Assembly: GCA_958295515.1 (NCBI GenBank) | Contig: CATQGW010000001.1 | Location: forward strand, 1,222,564-1,286,563 | DNA from: an uncultured Dehalococcoidia bacterium | GTDB lineage: Bacteria > Chloroflexota > Dehalococcoidia > Bin125 | Direction of reading: 5' to 3' | DNA length: 64,000 nt | Shown: one piece after another, positions 48,887-57,192 of the stretch | How the letters are laid out: each line of letters opens with the position of its first letter | How positions within the stretch are numbered: the first letter of the stretch is position 1 | Notes under the pieces: generated by a model | Database searches by the model: none | The model's input: the letters and a program-made list of their open reading frames with translations, nothing else | What the model was told of the DNA's origin: nothing | Translations under genes and position numbers: made by a program

Positions 48887-49825
48887 GTGGCCGGCGCAGC
48901 ATCGGCCTGGCTCTTCCCGGGGCAGGGCGCGCAGCAGGTCGGGATGGGGCGGGACCTCTACGAGGCCTACCCCGAAGCGGCCGCCGTCTTCGACGAGGCC
49001 GACGCCGCGATCGGGCGCGAGCTTTCGCGGATCATCTTCGAGGGTCCCGAGGAGGAGCTGCGTCGGACGGTCAATACGCAGCCCGCGATTCTGATTGCCA
49101 GCCTGGCCGCCTGGAGCGCAGCGAGGGCGGCGGGGCATTCGGCGTTGGCCGAAACGCCGCTCTGCATGGCGGGGCACAGTCTGGGCGAGTACAGCGCGCT
49201 GGTCGCGGCCGGCTCGCTGGCGCTGGCGGAGGCCGTGCGGCTGGTCCAGCGGCGCGGTGAACTGATGCAGGCGGCGGGCGAGGAGCGGCCGGGCACGCTG
49301 GCTGCGGTGCTGGGACTCGATGAGGATGTGGTGGCCGAGGTCTGCGCCGAGACGGGCGCGGAGCTGTGCAATCTCAACGCGACGGGGCAGATCGTGGTCG
49401 GCGGCGCGCCGGATGCGGTAGAGCGCGCGATGGCCGCCGCGGAGCAGCGCGGCGCGCGTCGGGTGCTGCCGCTCAACGTGGGCGGCGCGTTCCACACCTC
49501 GCTGATGCAGCCCGCCGCCGAGCGGATGGGACCGGTGCTGGACGCGGCGGAGATCGCCGCCCCGCAGGTGACCGTGCTCGGCAACGTCGAGGCCGCGCCG
49601 CTGACCAGCGCTGCGGAGGTGCGCGGCGACCTCAAAGCGCAAATCCGCAACCCGGTGCGTTGGCGCGACACGGTGCTGGCGATGCGCGAGTTGGGCGTGA
49701 CGACATTCGTGGAGATCGGTCCCGGCACAGTGCTGACGGGGCTGGTGCGCACCACGCTGCGGCCCGAGAAGGCGACGCTGATCAACCTCAGCGATCAGGC
49801 CAGCATCGCGGGAGATTCCGCCTGA
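48887..49825 (+). CDS. fabD: Malonyl-CoA:ACP transacylase
   Basis: FabD loads malonate onto acyl carrier protein for fatty acid synthesis. The 312-residue protein has [13 protein letters not shown], the nucleophile elbow [10 protein letters not shown] with catalytic Ser, AFHTSLM with the catalytic His region and [12 protein letters not shown] at the end. It starts with GTG directly after rpmF. Its stop overlaps the presumed CTG start of nusB (CTGA). fabH, fabG and fabF are not present, but acpP follows. Confidence 0.96.
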   Translation: MAGAASAWLFPGQGAQQVGMGRDLYEAYPEAAAVFDEADAAIGRELSRIIFEGPEEELRRTVNTQPAILIASLAAWSAARAAGHSALAETPLCMAGHSLGEYSALVAAGSLALAEAVRLVQRRGELMQAAGEERPGTLAAVLGLDEDVVAEVCAETGAELCNLNATGQIVVGGAPDAVERAMAAAEQRGARRVLPLNVGGAFHTSLMQPAAERMGPVLDAAEIAAPQVTVLGNVEAAPLTSAAEVRGDLKAQIRNPVRWRDTVLAMRELGVTTFVEIGPGTVLTGLVRTTLRPEKATLINLSDQASIAGDSA

Positions 49826-50520
49826 GCCGCGGGTCGAAGCGGCGCGAAGCGGCGCGCACGCGTGCCTTTGAAGCGCTCTTCGAGGCGGAATTCGAGCGGA
49901 TCAGCGCCGCCGACGCGCTGCAACGCCGGCAGCTCGACGAACCGCTCGACACAGACGAGCAGTCCTACGCAGAGGCGCTCGCCGCGGGCGTGGTTGAGCG
50001 TCTCGACGAGATCGACGCGATCATCCAGGAAACCGCCGTGCAGCGCCCGCTGGCGCAGATGGCGTTGGTCGACTTGATCGTGCTGCGAATTGCGCTGTAC
50101 GAATTGCTCTTCAATACTGAGGCGGTACGCGCATCCGCCGCGGCGCACGCGGCGGTGGAGTTGGCCAAGCGCTTCGGCAGCGACGGCAGCCGTCGGTTGG
50201 TCAGCGGCGTGTTGGGTACGATTAGACGAACCCGGCTCGCGGAGCCGGCACAGGAGGCATCCGCCGTGGCGCTTTTCGAACGCATCCAGGGAATCATCGA
50301 AGAACAGCTCAGCGTTGAACCGGACGAGATCACGATGGACGCTTCGTTCATCGACGACCTCGGGGCCGACTCGCTGGACCTGGTCGAGCTGATCATGTCC
50401 TTCGAGGAAGAATTCCGCGACGAGGTGCCGGGGCTGGAAATCTCGGACGAGGACGCGGAGGGGATCGGGACGGTTCGGGACGCGGTGACGTTCCTAATCG
50501 AAAAGGGCGTGCCTGAGTAG
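49822..50520 (+). CDS. nusB: NusB antitermination factor read in frame into acyl carrier protein
   Basis: The first ~148 residues are Nus[62 protein letters not shown]. NusB binds boxA RNA with NusE for rRNA antitermination. No ATG, GTG or TTG exists in the frame; CTG 49822 overlapping the fabD stop as CTGA is the only sensible start. There is no stop after the NusB domain: the frame continues through [14 protein letters not shown] into AcpP and ends at 50520. Either a fusion protein is made, or NusB always carries ACP, in addition to separately started ACP. A hairpin (50232-50248) lies in the junction. Confidence 0.8.
   Translation: MSRGSKRREAARTRAFEALFEAEFERISAADALQRRQLDEPLDTDEQSYAEALAAGVVERLDEIDAIIQETAVQRPLAQMALVDLIVLRIALYELLFNTEAVRASAAAHAAVELAKRFGSDGSRRLVSGVLGTIRRTRLAEPAQEASAVALFERIQGIIEEQLSVEPDEITMDASFIDDLGADSLDLVELIMSFEEEFRDEVPGLEISDEDAEGIGTVRDAVTFLIEKGVPE
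50232..50248 (+). other. Hairpin at the nusB-acpP junction
   Basis: CCGGCTC and GAGCCGG form an exact 7-bp stem with a GCG loop, three bases before the CAGGAGG ribosome site of acpP. It might slow ribosomes or affect internal initiation. Confidence 0.4.
50266..50520 (+). CDS. acpP: Acyl carrier protein
   Basis: An 84-residue ACP when started at GTG 50266, which has CAGGAGG seven bases upstream. The phosphopantetheine site is [12 protein letters not shown] with Ser at about position 36, and the chain is acidic as usual ([36 protein letters not shown]). It shares frame and stop with the nusB reading frame, so a longer NusB-ACP product is also possible. Gene context fabD-acpP supports a role in fatty acid synthesis. 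Confidence 0.9.
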   Translation: MALFERIQGIIEEQLSVEPDEITMDASFIDDLGADSLDLVELIMSFEEEFRDEVPGLEISDEDAEGIGTVRDAVTFLIEKGVPE

Positions 50521-50591
50521 CAGGCGCTCCCCCCAGATTTGCAGGAGCACCCGCGGGCGGCGGATTCACAAGGCGGTTGTTCCGGCGACTT

Positions 50592-50639
50592 CCGTCATAC
50601 CCGCGGGTGTGGACGGAGCGTGGGCGCGAGGGTGACGGA
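50592..50639. repeat. Degenerate palindromic intergenic repeat, copy I
   Basis: CGTCATACCCGCGG at the left and GCGCGAGGGTGACGG at the right, with arms that no longer pair fully. It lies between acpP and tatA. Confidence 0.5.
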
Positions 50640-50740
50640 AGGGGTGGCCGTATCTCCGCGTTTGGGGTGCAATCGGATAGGCTGAGCTTGGCGCTCGCGG
50701 GCGTTGGAGCGAGGACGCGCGCGGCGGCGCTGGGTTGCGC

Positions 50741-51268
50741 ATGAACATCTTCGGCGTCGGCATTCCCGAAATTCTTGTGGTGCTGCTGCTGGCCGCAGTG
50801 ATCTTTGGGCCGGGGCGGCTGCCGGAGTTTGCGGCGCAGTTCGGGCGCGCGATCCGCGAGCTGCGCGAGTACGCGCGCGACTTCCGCGATGAATACCTAG
50901 TCGACTTCGAGGAGATGCGCGAGGAGTACATCGAGGTGCGGCACGAGCTGGAGAGCACCGACCAGGACATTCGGCGGGATTTGGAGGAAGCGGAGGCGGA
51001 CATTCGGGCGGCGGCGCGCGATGCGGAGGTGGCGACCGAGGAGGCCATGTCGGCGGCGCGCGACGGCGGCGGCGGCGGGGAGCGTCAGCCCGCGCAAGCG
51101 GCGGCGGTGGCGGAGCAGGCGCCTGCGGTGGAGGTTGTGGAGCCGCCGGCCGAGGAACGGCTTGTGCGGCGGCGGCCGATTGTGCGGCGTCGCCAGCAGC
51201 GCGCCGCCGAAGCGCCGGCGCGGCCCTCGAATGTGATCTCGCTCAACCGCCGTCGGCGCGACGCATAG
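50741..51268 (+). CDS. tatA: Sec-independent translocase TatA/TatB-like protein
   Basis: A 175-residue protein with the TatA/B N-terminus: one membrane helix (IPEILVVLLLAAVIFGPGRL), the FGPGRLPEF hinge and an amphipathic helix. A long acidic coiled coil (about 45-105) and a Pro/Ala linker with a basic end follow, which makes it longer than usual TatA and more TatB-like. tatC follows 21 bases later. ATG 50741 is chosen over TTG 50735 as it starts the helix at the normal place. Confidence 0.85.
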   Translation: MNIFGVGIPEILVVLLLAAVIFGPGRLPEFAAQFGRAIRELREYARDFRDEYLVDFEEMREEYIEVRHELESTDQDIRRDLEEAEADIRAAARDAEVATEEAMSAARDGGGGGERQPAQAAAVAEQAPAVEVVEPPAEERLVRRRPIVRRRQQRAAEAPARPSNVISLNRRRRDA

Positions 51269-51289
51269 CGGCGCGGAACCTGATCGCCG

Positions 51290-52132
51290 ATGGCCAGCCA
51301 GCCGACCGCCGCCGAACCGCCCGACGAGCCGCCGATTCCGCCGGAGCTGGTCGACGATGCGCCCGGCGAGGAGGGCGCGCAGCTCACGCTGGGCGAGCAT
51401 CTGAGCGAGATTCGCCAGCGGCTGACGATCGCCACCCTGAGCATCGTGCTGACCACGGTGGTGGCGCTGGTCTTCGCTCAGACGATTCTCGATTACCTGC
51501 TCCAGCCCGGCCGCGACGCCTACCCCGAGTTCCGCCCGATCTTCACCGAGCTGCTGGGCTTCATCGGGGCCTACATCAAGATCAGCCTGATGCTGGGCAT
51601 CGCGGGGGCGATGCCGGTGCTGGTCTACCAGGCCTACGCCTTCATCCACCCCGGACTGACGCGCACCGAGCGGCGCTGGCTCCTGCCGATCGTGTTCGTC
51701 GCCACCATCGCGTTCGCTTGCGGGGGCGCGTTCGCCTACTACATCGGCTGGCCGCCGGCGCTCGATTTCCTGCTCAACTTCGGCGACGAGATCGCCGAAC
51801 CGCAGGTGCGGATCAACAACTACATCGACATGCTGATCCGCTTCGTCTTCTGGACGGGGATCGTCTTTGAAATCCCGCTCTTTCTGATGGGTCTGGGGGC
51901 GCTGGGGCTGGTCACCTCGAAGCGGCTGCTTCGGATGTGGCGCTGGGCGATCATCGGAGCGTTCCTGTTGGCGGCGCTGATCACGCCCTCGATTGACCCG
52001 GTCACGCAGACCTTCGTGGCAGTGCCGGCGATGGGCCTCTACGGGCTGGGCATCCTGTTGGTGCGGATTGTCGAGCCGCACGCGATCATCCCGGTGGTGG
52101 AGGCCGACGCCGAGCGCGAGGATGAGCAGTAG
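51290..52132 (+). CDS. tatC: Sec-independent protein translocase TatC
   Basis: A 280-residue TatC, the receptor for twin-arginine signal peptides. A Pro/Glu-rich cytoplasmic N-terminus of ~30 residues precedes the conserved LTLGEHLSEIRQRLTIA. Six membrane helices are visible; VYQAYAFIHPGLTRTERR in the first cytoplasmic loop contains the conserved F-x-x-P-G-L-x-x-x-E/R motif. It forms a transport pair with the gene before it. Confidence 0.95.
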   Translation: MASQPTAAEPPDEPPIPPELVDDAPGEEGAQLTLGEHLSEIRQRLTIATLSIVLTTVVALVFAQTILDYLLQPGRDAYPEFRPIFTELLGFIGAYIKISLMLGIAGAMPVLVYQAYAFIHPGLTRTERRWLLPIVFVATIAFACGGAFAYYIGWPPALDFLLNFGDEIAEPQVRINNYIDMLIRFVFWTGIVFEIPLFLMGLGALGLVTSKRLLRMWRWAIIGAFLLAALITPSIDPVTQTFVAVPAMGLYGLGILLVRIVEPHAIIPVVEADAEREDEQ

Positions 52133-52182
52133 GGCGGCTCGCGCGACATAGCCCGCAGCGGCGCGGCGGGGCGGCGCTCTCC

Positions 52183-52188
52183 TACACT
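52183..52188 (+). promoter_or_regulatory. -10 box of the uracil-DNA glycosylase gene (leaderless)
   Basis: TACACT ends six bases before the ATG. No ribosome site is present between them and the -35 region is GC-rich and not recognisable. Confidence 0.4.
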
Positions 52189-52194
52189 CAGGCA

Positions 52195-52818
52195 ATGGAA
52201 CTCGCCGATCTACAGCGGCTCAACGAGCGGATCGCCGGCTGTCATGCCTGCCGTCTGAGCGAGGGGCGCACGCAGACCGTGCCCGGCGACGGCGATGCCA
52301 ACGCGGAGCTGATGTTCATCGGCGAGGGGCCGGGCTTCCACGAAGATCGGCAGGGGCGTCCCTTTGTGGGACAGGCGGGCAAGCTGCTCGACGATCTGCT
52401 GGCGGGGATTGGGCTGAGCCGCGCCGAGGTGTTCGTGGCCAACGTGGTCAAGTGCCGCCCGCCGCAGAACCGCGACCCGCAGCCGGACGAGATCGCCGCC
52501 TGCGAGCCGTATCTGAGCGAGCAGATCGCCGGCATCCGCCCCAAGCTGATCGTGCCGCTGGGACGCTTCGCCACCCAGTACTTCATCCCGCGCGCGACGA
52601 TGGGGCGCTCGCGCGGGGTGGTCGCGCAGGCCGGGCCGTGGCTAATCTACCCCGTCTATCACCCCGCTGCGGCGCTGCGGCAGGGCTCGCTGCTGGAGGT
52701 GCTGCGCGACGATTTCGCGCGCATCCCTCAGCTGTTGGCGGAGTCGGAGCGTCCGTCCGCGGCGGCGGATTCAGCCGAAGACGACGAACCGCGCGGCACC
52801 CAAATGGCGCTGCTCTAA
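52195..52818 (+). CDS. Family 4 uracil-DNA glycosylase (iron-sulfur)
   Basis: A 207-residue UDG of family 4, which removes uracil from DNA and carries a [4Fe-4S] cluster bound by Cys16, Cys19, Cys87 and Cys103. Motifs: [21 protein letters not shown] (active-site loop) and [12 protein letters not shown] (His motif). After the fold there is an acidic linker ending GTQMALL, which looks like a beta-clamp binding pentapeptide (Q-x-x-L-L). No neighbours in an obvious operon, though RNase J follows 62 bases later. Confidence 0.92.
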   Translation: MELADLQRLNERIAGCHACRLSEGRTQTVPGDGDANAELMFIGEGPGFHEDRQGRPFVGQAGKLLDDLLAGIGLSRAEVFVANVVKCRPPQNRDPQPDEIAACEPYLSEQIAGIRPKLIVPLGRFATQYFIPRATMGRSRGVVAQAGPWLIYPVYHPAAALRQGSLLEVLRDDFARIPQLLAESERPSAAADSAEDDEPRGTQMALL

Positions 52819-52880
52819 CCTACTCAGATGCACATGAGTACAACGGCGGATCACCGGCGGCGGGGAAGCGGAGGCGGCGC

Positions 52881-54548
52881 GTGAGCGGCGTACGGCGGGA
52901 TGGGCTGCGGGTCGTCCCGCTCGGCGGACTCGGCGACATCGGGCGCAACATGATGGTCTACGAGACCGACGACGACATGATCGTCGTCGACGCCGGCCTG
53001 ATGTTCCCCTCGGAGGAGATGCACGGGGTCGATTACATCATTCCCGATGTGAGCTATCTCGAGGAGCGGCGCAGCAAGCTGCGCGGCTGGCTGATCACGC
53101 ACGGGCACGAGGATCACATTGGGGGGCTGCGCTTTCTGCTCCAGCGCCTGCCCGCGCCGATCTACGCTGCGCGGCTGCCGCAGGGGCTAATTCGGCTGAA
53201 GCTGGAGGAGGCCGGGCTGCTCGATGTCGAGCAGGTCACGATCAGCGCCGGCTCGCAGATCAATTTCGGCCAACTCTCCGCCGAGTTCTTCCCCGTCGCG
53301 CACTCGATCCCCGACGCCTTCGGGATCGCGCTGCGCACGCCCGTGGGGCTGGTGGTGCATACGGGCGATTTCAAGATCGACCACACGCCGGTGATGGGCG
53401 CGCCGACCGATCTCAACGCGCTGGCGCGCTACGGGCAGGAGGGCGTGCGGCTGCTGCTGAGCGACTCGACCTACGCGGACCGGCCGGGGCACACGATGTC
53501 GGAGATCGTCGTGGGCGACGCGCTGGAGCAGATCCTGCTGACCGCGCCGGGGCGGGTAATCATCGCCACCTTCGCCTCGCAGATTGCGCGCGTGCAGCAG
53601 ATCATCGACGGCGCGGAGGTGGCGGGGCGCACCGTCTTCCCGACCGGCCGCTCGATGGAGAAGAACATTGGGATGGCGCTGGAGTTGGATTACCTGTCGG
53701 CCAACGAGCGGCGCATCCGCGACATCACCGAGCATCGCCACGTGATCGACGAGAACGCGGTGATCATCTGCACCGGCGCGCAAGGCGAGCCGATGTCGGC
53801 GCTCTCGCGGATGGCGAGCGGCGACCACCGCGATGTGACGCTCAAGCCGGGCGACACGGTGGTGCTCTCCTCGACGCCGATCCCCGGCAACGAGGCGGCG
53901 GTGAACACCACGATCAACAACCTCTTTCATCGCGGTGTGGATGTGCTCTACTCGGGCGGCGGCCACGAACACGTGCATGTGCGCGGCCACGCCGGGCAGG
54001 AGGAGCTGAAGACGGTGATCGGGCTGACGCGCCCGCAGGCGTTCGTGCCGATCCACGGCGAGTATCGGCATCTCGTGATGCATTCGCGGCTGGCGGTCTC
54101 GATGGGCGTGCCGGAGGCCGCCTGCCACATCGTGCTGGACGGCGACGCGCTGGAGTTGACGAAGGATCAATCGGAGGTGGTGGACCGCGTGCCCGCCTCC
54201 TACGTCTACGTGGACGGCGTCAACGTGGGCGGCGTGGACCACACGGTGCTGCGCGACCGCCGCCGCCTGGCGCGCGAAGGCGTGGTGGTGGTGGTGGTGC
54301 CGATCGATCACCAGACCGGCGAGCTGGCGGGCGAGATCGATCTGGTCGCCAAGGGCTTCGTGGAGCTGGACAACTCGCCGACGCTGCGCGACGCCGCGGT
54401 GGAGCACGTGGCCGAGCGGCTGCGGCGCGACCCGCACCCGGTCGAGTGGCACGCGCTGGAGAACATGCTCAAGCGGCAAATCTCCACATTCCTGTACCGC
54501 GAGGCGCGCCAGCGTCCTATGGTGATTCCCGTGGCGGTAGAAGTCTGA
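52881..54548 (+). CDS. rnj: Ribonuclease J
   Basis: A 555-residue beta-CASP metallo-beta-lactamase ribonuclease with endo- and 5' exonuclease activity in mRNA decay and rRNA maturation. Visible: PLGGLGDIGRNMMVYE, THGHEDHIGGL (zinc site), HTGDFKID, LLSDSTYADRPG, beta-CASP part with FPTGRSMEKN and TGAQGEPMSALSRMA, and FVPIHGEYRHL. GTG 52881 behind GAGGCGG fits family length; the open frame extends upstream through the glycosylase gene as a shadow. Confidence 0.95.
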   Translation: MSGVRRDGLRVVPLGGLGDIGRNMMVYETDDDMIVVDAGLMFPSEEMHGVDYIIPDVSYLEERRSKLRGWLITHGHEDHIGGLRFLLQRLPAPIYAARLPQGLIRLKLEEAGLLDVEQVTISAGSQINFGQLSAEFFPVAHSIPDAFGIALRTPVGLVVHTGDFKIDHTPVMGAPTDLNALARYGQEGVRLLLSDSTYADRPGHTMSEIVVGDALEQILLTAPGRVIIATFASQIARVQQIIDGAEVAGRTVFPTGRSMEKNIGMALELDYLSANERRIRDITEHRHVIDENAVIICTGAQGEPMSALSRMASGDHRDVTLKPGDTVVLSSTPIPGNEAAVNTTINNLFHRGVDVLYSGGGHEHVHVRGHAGQEELKTVIGLTRPQAFVPIHGEYRHLVMHSRLAVSMGVPEAACHIVLDGDALELTKDQSEVVDRVPASYVYVDGVNVGGVDHTVLRDRRRLAREGVVVVVVPIDHQTGELAGEIDLVAKGFVELDNSPTLRDAAVEHVAERLRRDPHPVEWHALENMLKRQISTFLYREARQRPMVIPVAVEV

Positions 54549-54606
54549 GGCGTCCTGCGGGGCGCGCGGCAGGGGCGGCTCCGGCCAGCTGGCCGGAGGA
54601 TGGAGC

Positions 54607-57192
54607 ATGGCGCAAAGCCGTTCCAAGCGCTCGACGGCGCTGCCCGACCGTCTGGCGCTCTGGATCACGAAACACCGAATTCCCCTGCTCGGCGCGGCGA
54701 TCATCGCCGTCGCCGTGGCGTTCGCGGCCGGCGTCTCGATCGCCGACGCGCCGCTGGCGGAGCAGCGCGGCGCGCTGGTCGCCGCGCTCGGCGGCGCGGT
54801 CTACCTGATCGCGTTCGCCGCGGCGTTGGGCGGCCTGATGCTGCTGCTTCGCTTGCGGCGTCCCAACCGCGCGCAGACGCGCCGCGCCGCCGGGATCGCG
54901 GCCTGGGCGTTGGCGCTTTGGGGCATCGCGGGCGCGTTCAGCCCGTCGGCGCAGCTGGGCGGCACGCCGCTGGCCGAGCATTCGCTGGGCGGCGATGTCG
55001 GCGCGGCGCTGGCCAGCCCGCTGGGAGCGCTGCTGATTGTCGCGCTGCTGGTGGGCGGAGGCTTTCTGGTCGCGCCCCAGCGCGCGGCGGCGGCGGCGCG
55101 CTGGCTGCGGCAGGAACTGGAACGCGGCGCGCGCGCCTTCGCGGCTCACGCTCCGGGCATCGCCGCTGCATTGGGGCGGGCGCTCTGGGCCGGTCTCTGC
55201 TGGCTCGCCGGCGTGCTCGGCGAAGCCGCGCGCGACTGCGTCGAGTCGCTGCGCGACACGGTCGCGGAGCGCCGCGAAGCCGCCGAACGCGCGCGGCTCG
55301 CCGAAGCGTTGCCGCCCCCGCCCCCGCCGCCGGCGCAGTGGACGACCCAGCCGGCGCTGGCCACAGCCGCGCCCGCCCCGCTCGCGTCTGCCCCGTCTCC
55401 GCCCGCGCCGCCGCCGCCCGCGGCGGTCGCCGAACCTGAGCCGGCAGCGCCGCCGCCGACCAAGCGGACGCTGAAGCGCCAAGCCTCCGACGGCTGGCGG
55501 CTGCCGCCGCTGGAGCTGCTCGATCCCGACCGCCCGGCCATCTCCTCGGCCAGCGCGGACGAGAGCGGGCAGATCATCGTGGACACGCTCGCCTCCTTCG
55601 GCGTCGATGCGCGGGTGGCCGAGATCAACCGCGGGCCGAGCGTGACCCAGTTCGGCATCGAGCCGGGCTGGGAGATCAAGACGCGGCAGATCGCCCTGCG
55701 CGGCGCCGACGGCAAACCGCTGCTCGACGATGACGGCCAGCCGATCACCAAATCGGAGGAAGTAGGTCGTACGCGGGTGCGGGTGAACCGCATCACGCGG
55801 CTGGCCAACGACCTCGCGCTGGCGCTCTCCGCGCCGTCGATTCGAGTGGAAGCGCCGGTGCCCGGCCGTCCGGTAATCGGCATCGAAGTGCCCAACTCGG
55901 AGACCAGCGTGGTGGCGCTGCGCGGGCTGCTCGAATCGGACGAGTACCGCAAGGCGCTGGATCGCGGCGGGCTGCCGATCGCGCTGGGGCGCGACGTGCG
56001 CGGGCGGCCGGTGGTGGCGGATCTGGCCAAAATGCCGCACGTACTGATCGCCGGCGCGACCGGCTCCGGCAAAAGCGTCTGCATCAATACGGTGATCACC
56101 AGCCTGCTAATGCACCAATCGCCGCTACAGCTGCGGCTGGTGCTGGTGGACCCCAAGCGCGTCGAGCTGACCGGCTACGCCAGCGTGCCGCATCTGGCGA
56201 TGTCGCACGTCGTGACCGAAGCGGATGAAGTCGTGCGAGTGCTGGGCATCGTGGTCGCCGAGATGGATCGGCGTTACCGGCGGCTTGAGAAGTCAGGCGC
56301 GCGCAACATCGCCTCCTATAACGCCGGCCCCGGCGCGGAACAGCCGCTGCCCTATTGGGTGGTAGTGCTGGACGAGCTGGCCGACATGATGATGGCCGCT
56401 CCCGTCGAAGTCGAACAACAGCTGGTGCGTCTGGCGCAGCTGGCGCGGGCGACAGGCATTCATCTGGTCGTCGCCACGCAGCGTCCTTCGGTCGATGTGG
56501 TGACAGGCTTGATCAAGGCCAACTTCCCCACCCGGATCGCGTTTGCCACAACCTCGCAGACCGACGCGCGGGTGATTATGGACCAGACCGGCGCGGAAAA
56601 GCTGCTGGGTCGCGGCGACATGCTGTTCATGAGTTCGGACAGCATCAAGCCGCGCCGCGTACAAGGCGCGTTCGTTGACGACGAAGAGATCGAGCGCATG
56701 ATCGAAGCCTGGAACGCGCCCACGCAGCCCGAAGCGACGCGCGCGACGATCGACGAGATGGTCGAGGATCTGGTGCAAGACGCGGCCACGGGGCCGGATA
56801 CGCGAGCCGCGCTGGTAGCGGACGCGGAGAACGATGCGCTGCGCGGCACCCTGCGCAGCGCGATGGCCGCGGAGGACGAGGAACCCGATATCGTAGGGCC
56901 CGACGATCCGCTGGATCTTCCTGAGCCCCCCGAAGTCGTAACGCCGAATCACGGCGCGGTATCGAACGGCGCTGCGCCGAGCGACACGCGCTTCGATGAG
57001 GCGGCGGCGCTGGCGCGCGAGCATCAGCGCGTCTCGGCGTCGCTCTTGCAGCGACGGCTGCGAATCGGCCTGCCCCGCGCCGAGCGCCTGATTGAGCAGC
57101 TCGAACTGGCGGGAATCATCGCTCCCTCTGAAGGCGGCCCCTCCCGCCAGGTCCTCCAACGAGCCGAATCCGGCATCCACGCGCTGGACTAA
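54607..57192 (+). CDS. ftsK: DNA translocase FtsK
   Basis: An 861-residue FtsK/SpoIIIE protein that pumps chromosomal DNA through the closing septum. Four membrane helices in the first ~160 residues, a Pro/Ala-rich linker (~235-290), then the motor: VLIAGATGSGKS (Walker A, ~483-490), VDPKRVELTGY, VVVLDELADMMM (Walker B), VVATQRPSVDVVTGLIKANFPTRIAF. The C-terminal gamma winged helix (SASLLQRRLRIGLPRAERLIEQLE, ~815-838) reads polar DNA motifs. GGAGG precedes the ATG. Its stop overlaps the convergent repeat-protein gene by 3-4 bases. Confidence 0.95.
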   Translation: MAQSRSKRSTALPDRLALWITKHRIPLLGAAIIAVAVAFAAGVSIADAPLAEQRGALVAALGGAVYLIAFAAALGGLMLLLRLRRPNRAQTRRAAGIAAWALALWGIAGAFSPSAQLGGTPLAEHSLGGDVGAALASPLGALLIVALLVGGGFLVAPQRAAAAARWLRQELERGARAFAAHAPGIAAALGRALWAGLCWLAGVLGEAARDCVESLRDTVAERREAAERARLAEALPPPPPPPAQWTTQPALATAAPAPLASAPSPPAPPPPAAVAEPEPAAPPPTKRTLKRQASDGWRLPPLELLDPDRPAISSASADESGQIIVDTLASFGVDARVAEINRGPSVTQFGIEPGWEIKTRQIALRGADGKPLLDDDGQPITKSEEVGRTRVRVNRITRLANDLALALSAPSIRVEAPVPGRPVIGIEVPNSETSVVALRGLLESDEYRKALDRGGLPIALGRDVRGRPVVADLAKMPHVLIAGATGSGKSVCINTVITSLLMHQSPLQLRLVLVDPKRVELTGYASVPHLAMSHVVTEADEVVRVLGIVVAEMDRRYRRLEKSGARNIASYNAGPGAEQPLPYWVVVLDELADMMMAAPVEVEQQLVRLAQLARATGIHLVVATQRPSVDVVTGLIKANFPTRIAFATTSQTDARVIMDQTGAEKLLGRGDMLFMSSDSIKPRRVQGAFVDDEEIERMIEAWNAPTQPEATRATIDEMVEDLVQDAATGPDTRAALVADAENDALRGTLRSAMAAEDEEPDIVGPDDPLDLPEPPEVVTPNHGAVSNGAAPSDTRFDEAAALAREHQRVSASLLQRRLRIGLPRAERLIEQLELAGIIAPSEGGPSRQVLQRAESGIHALD

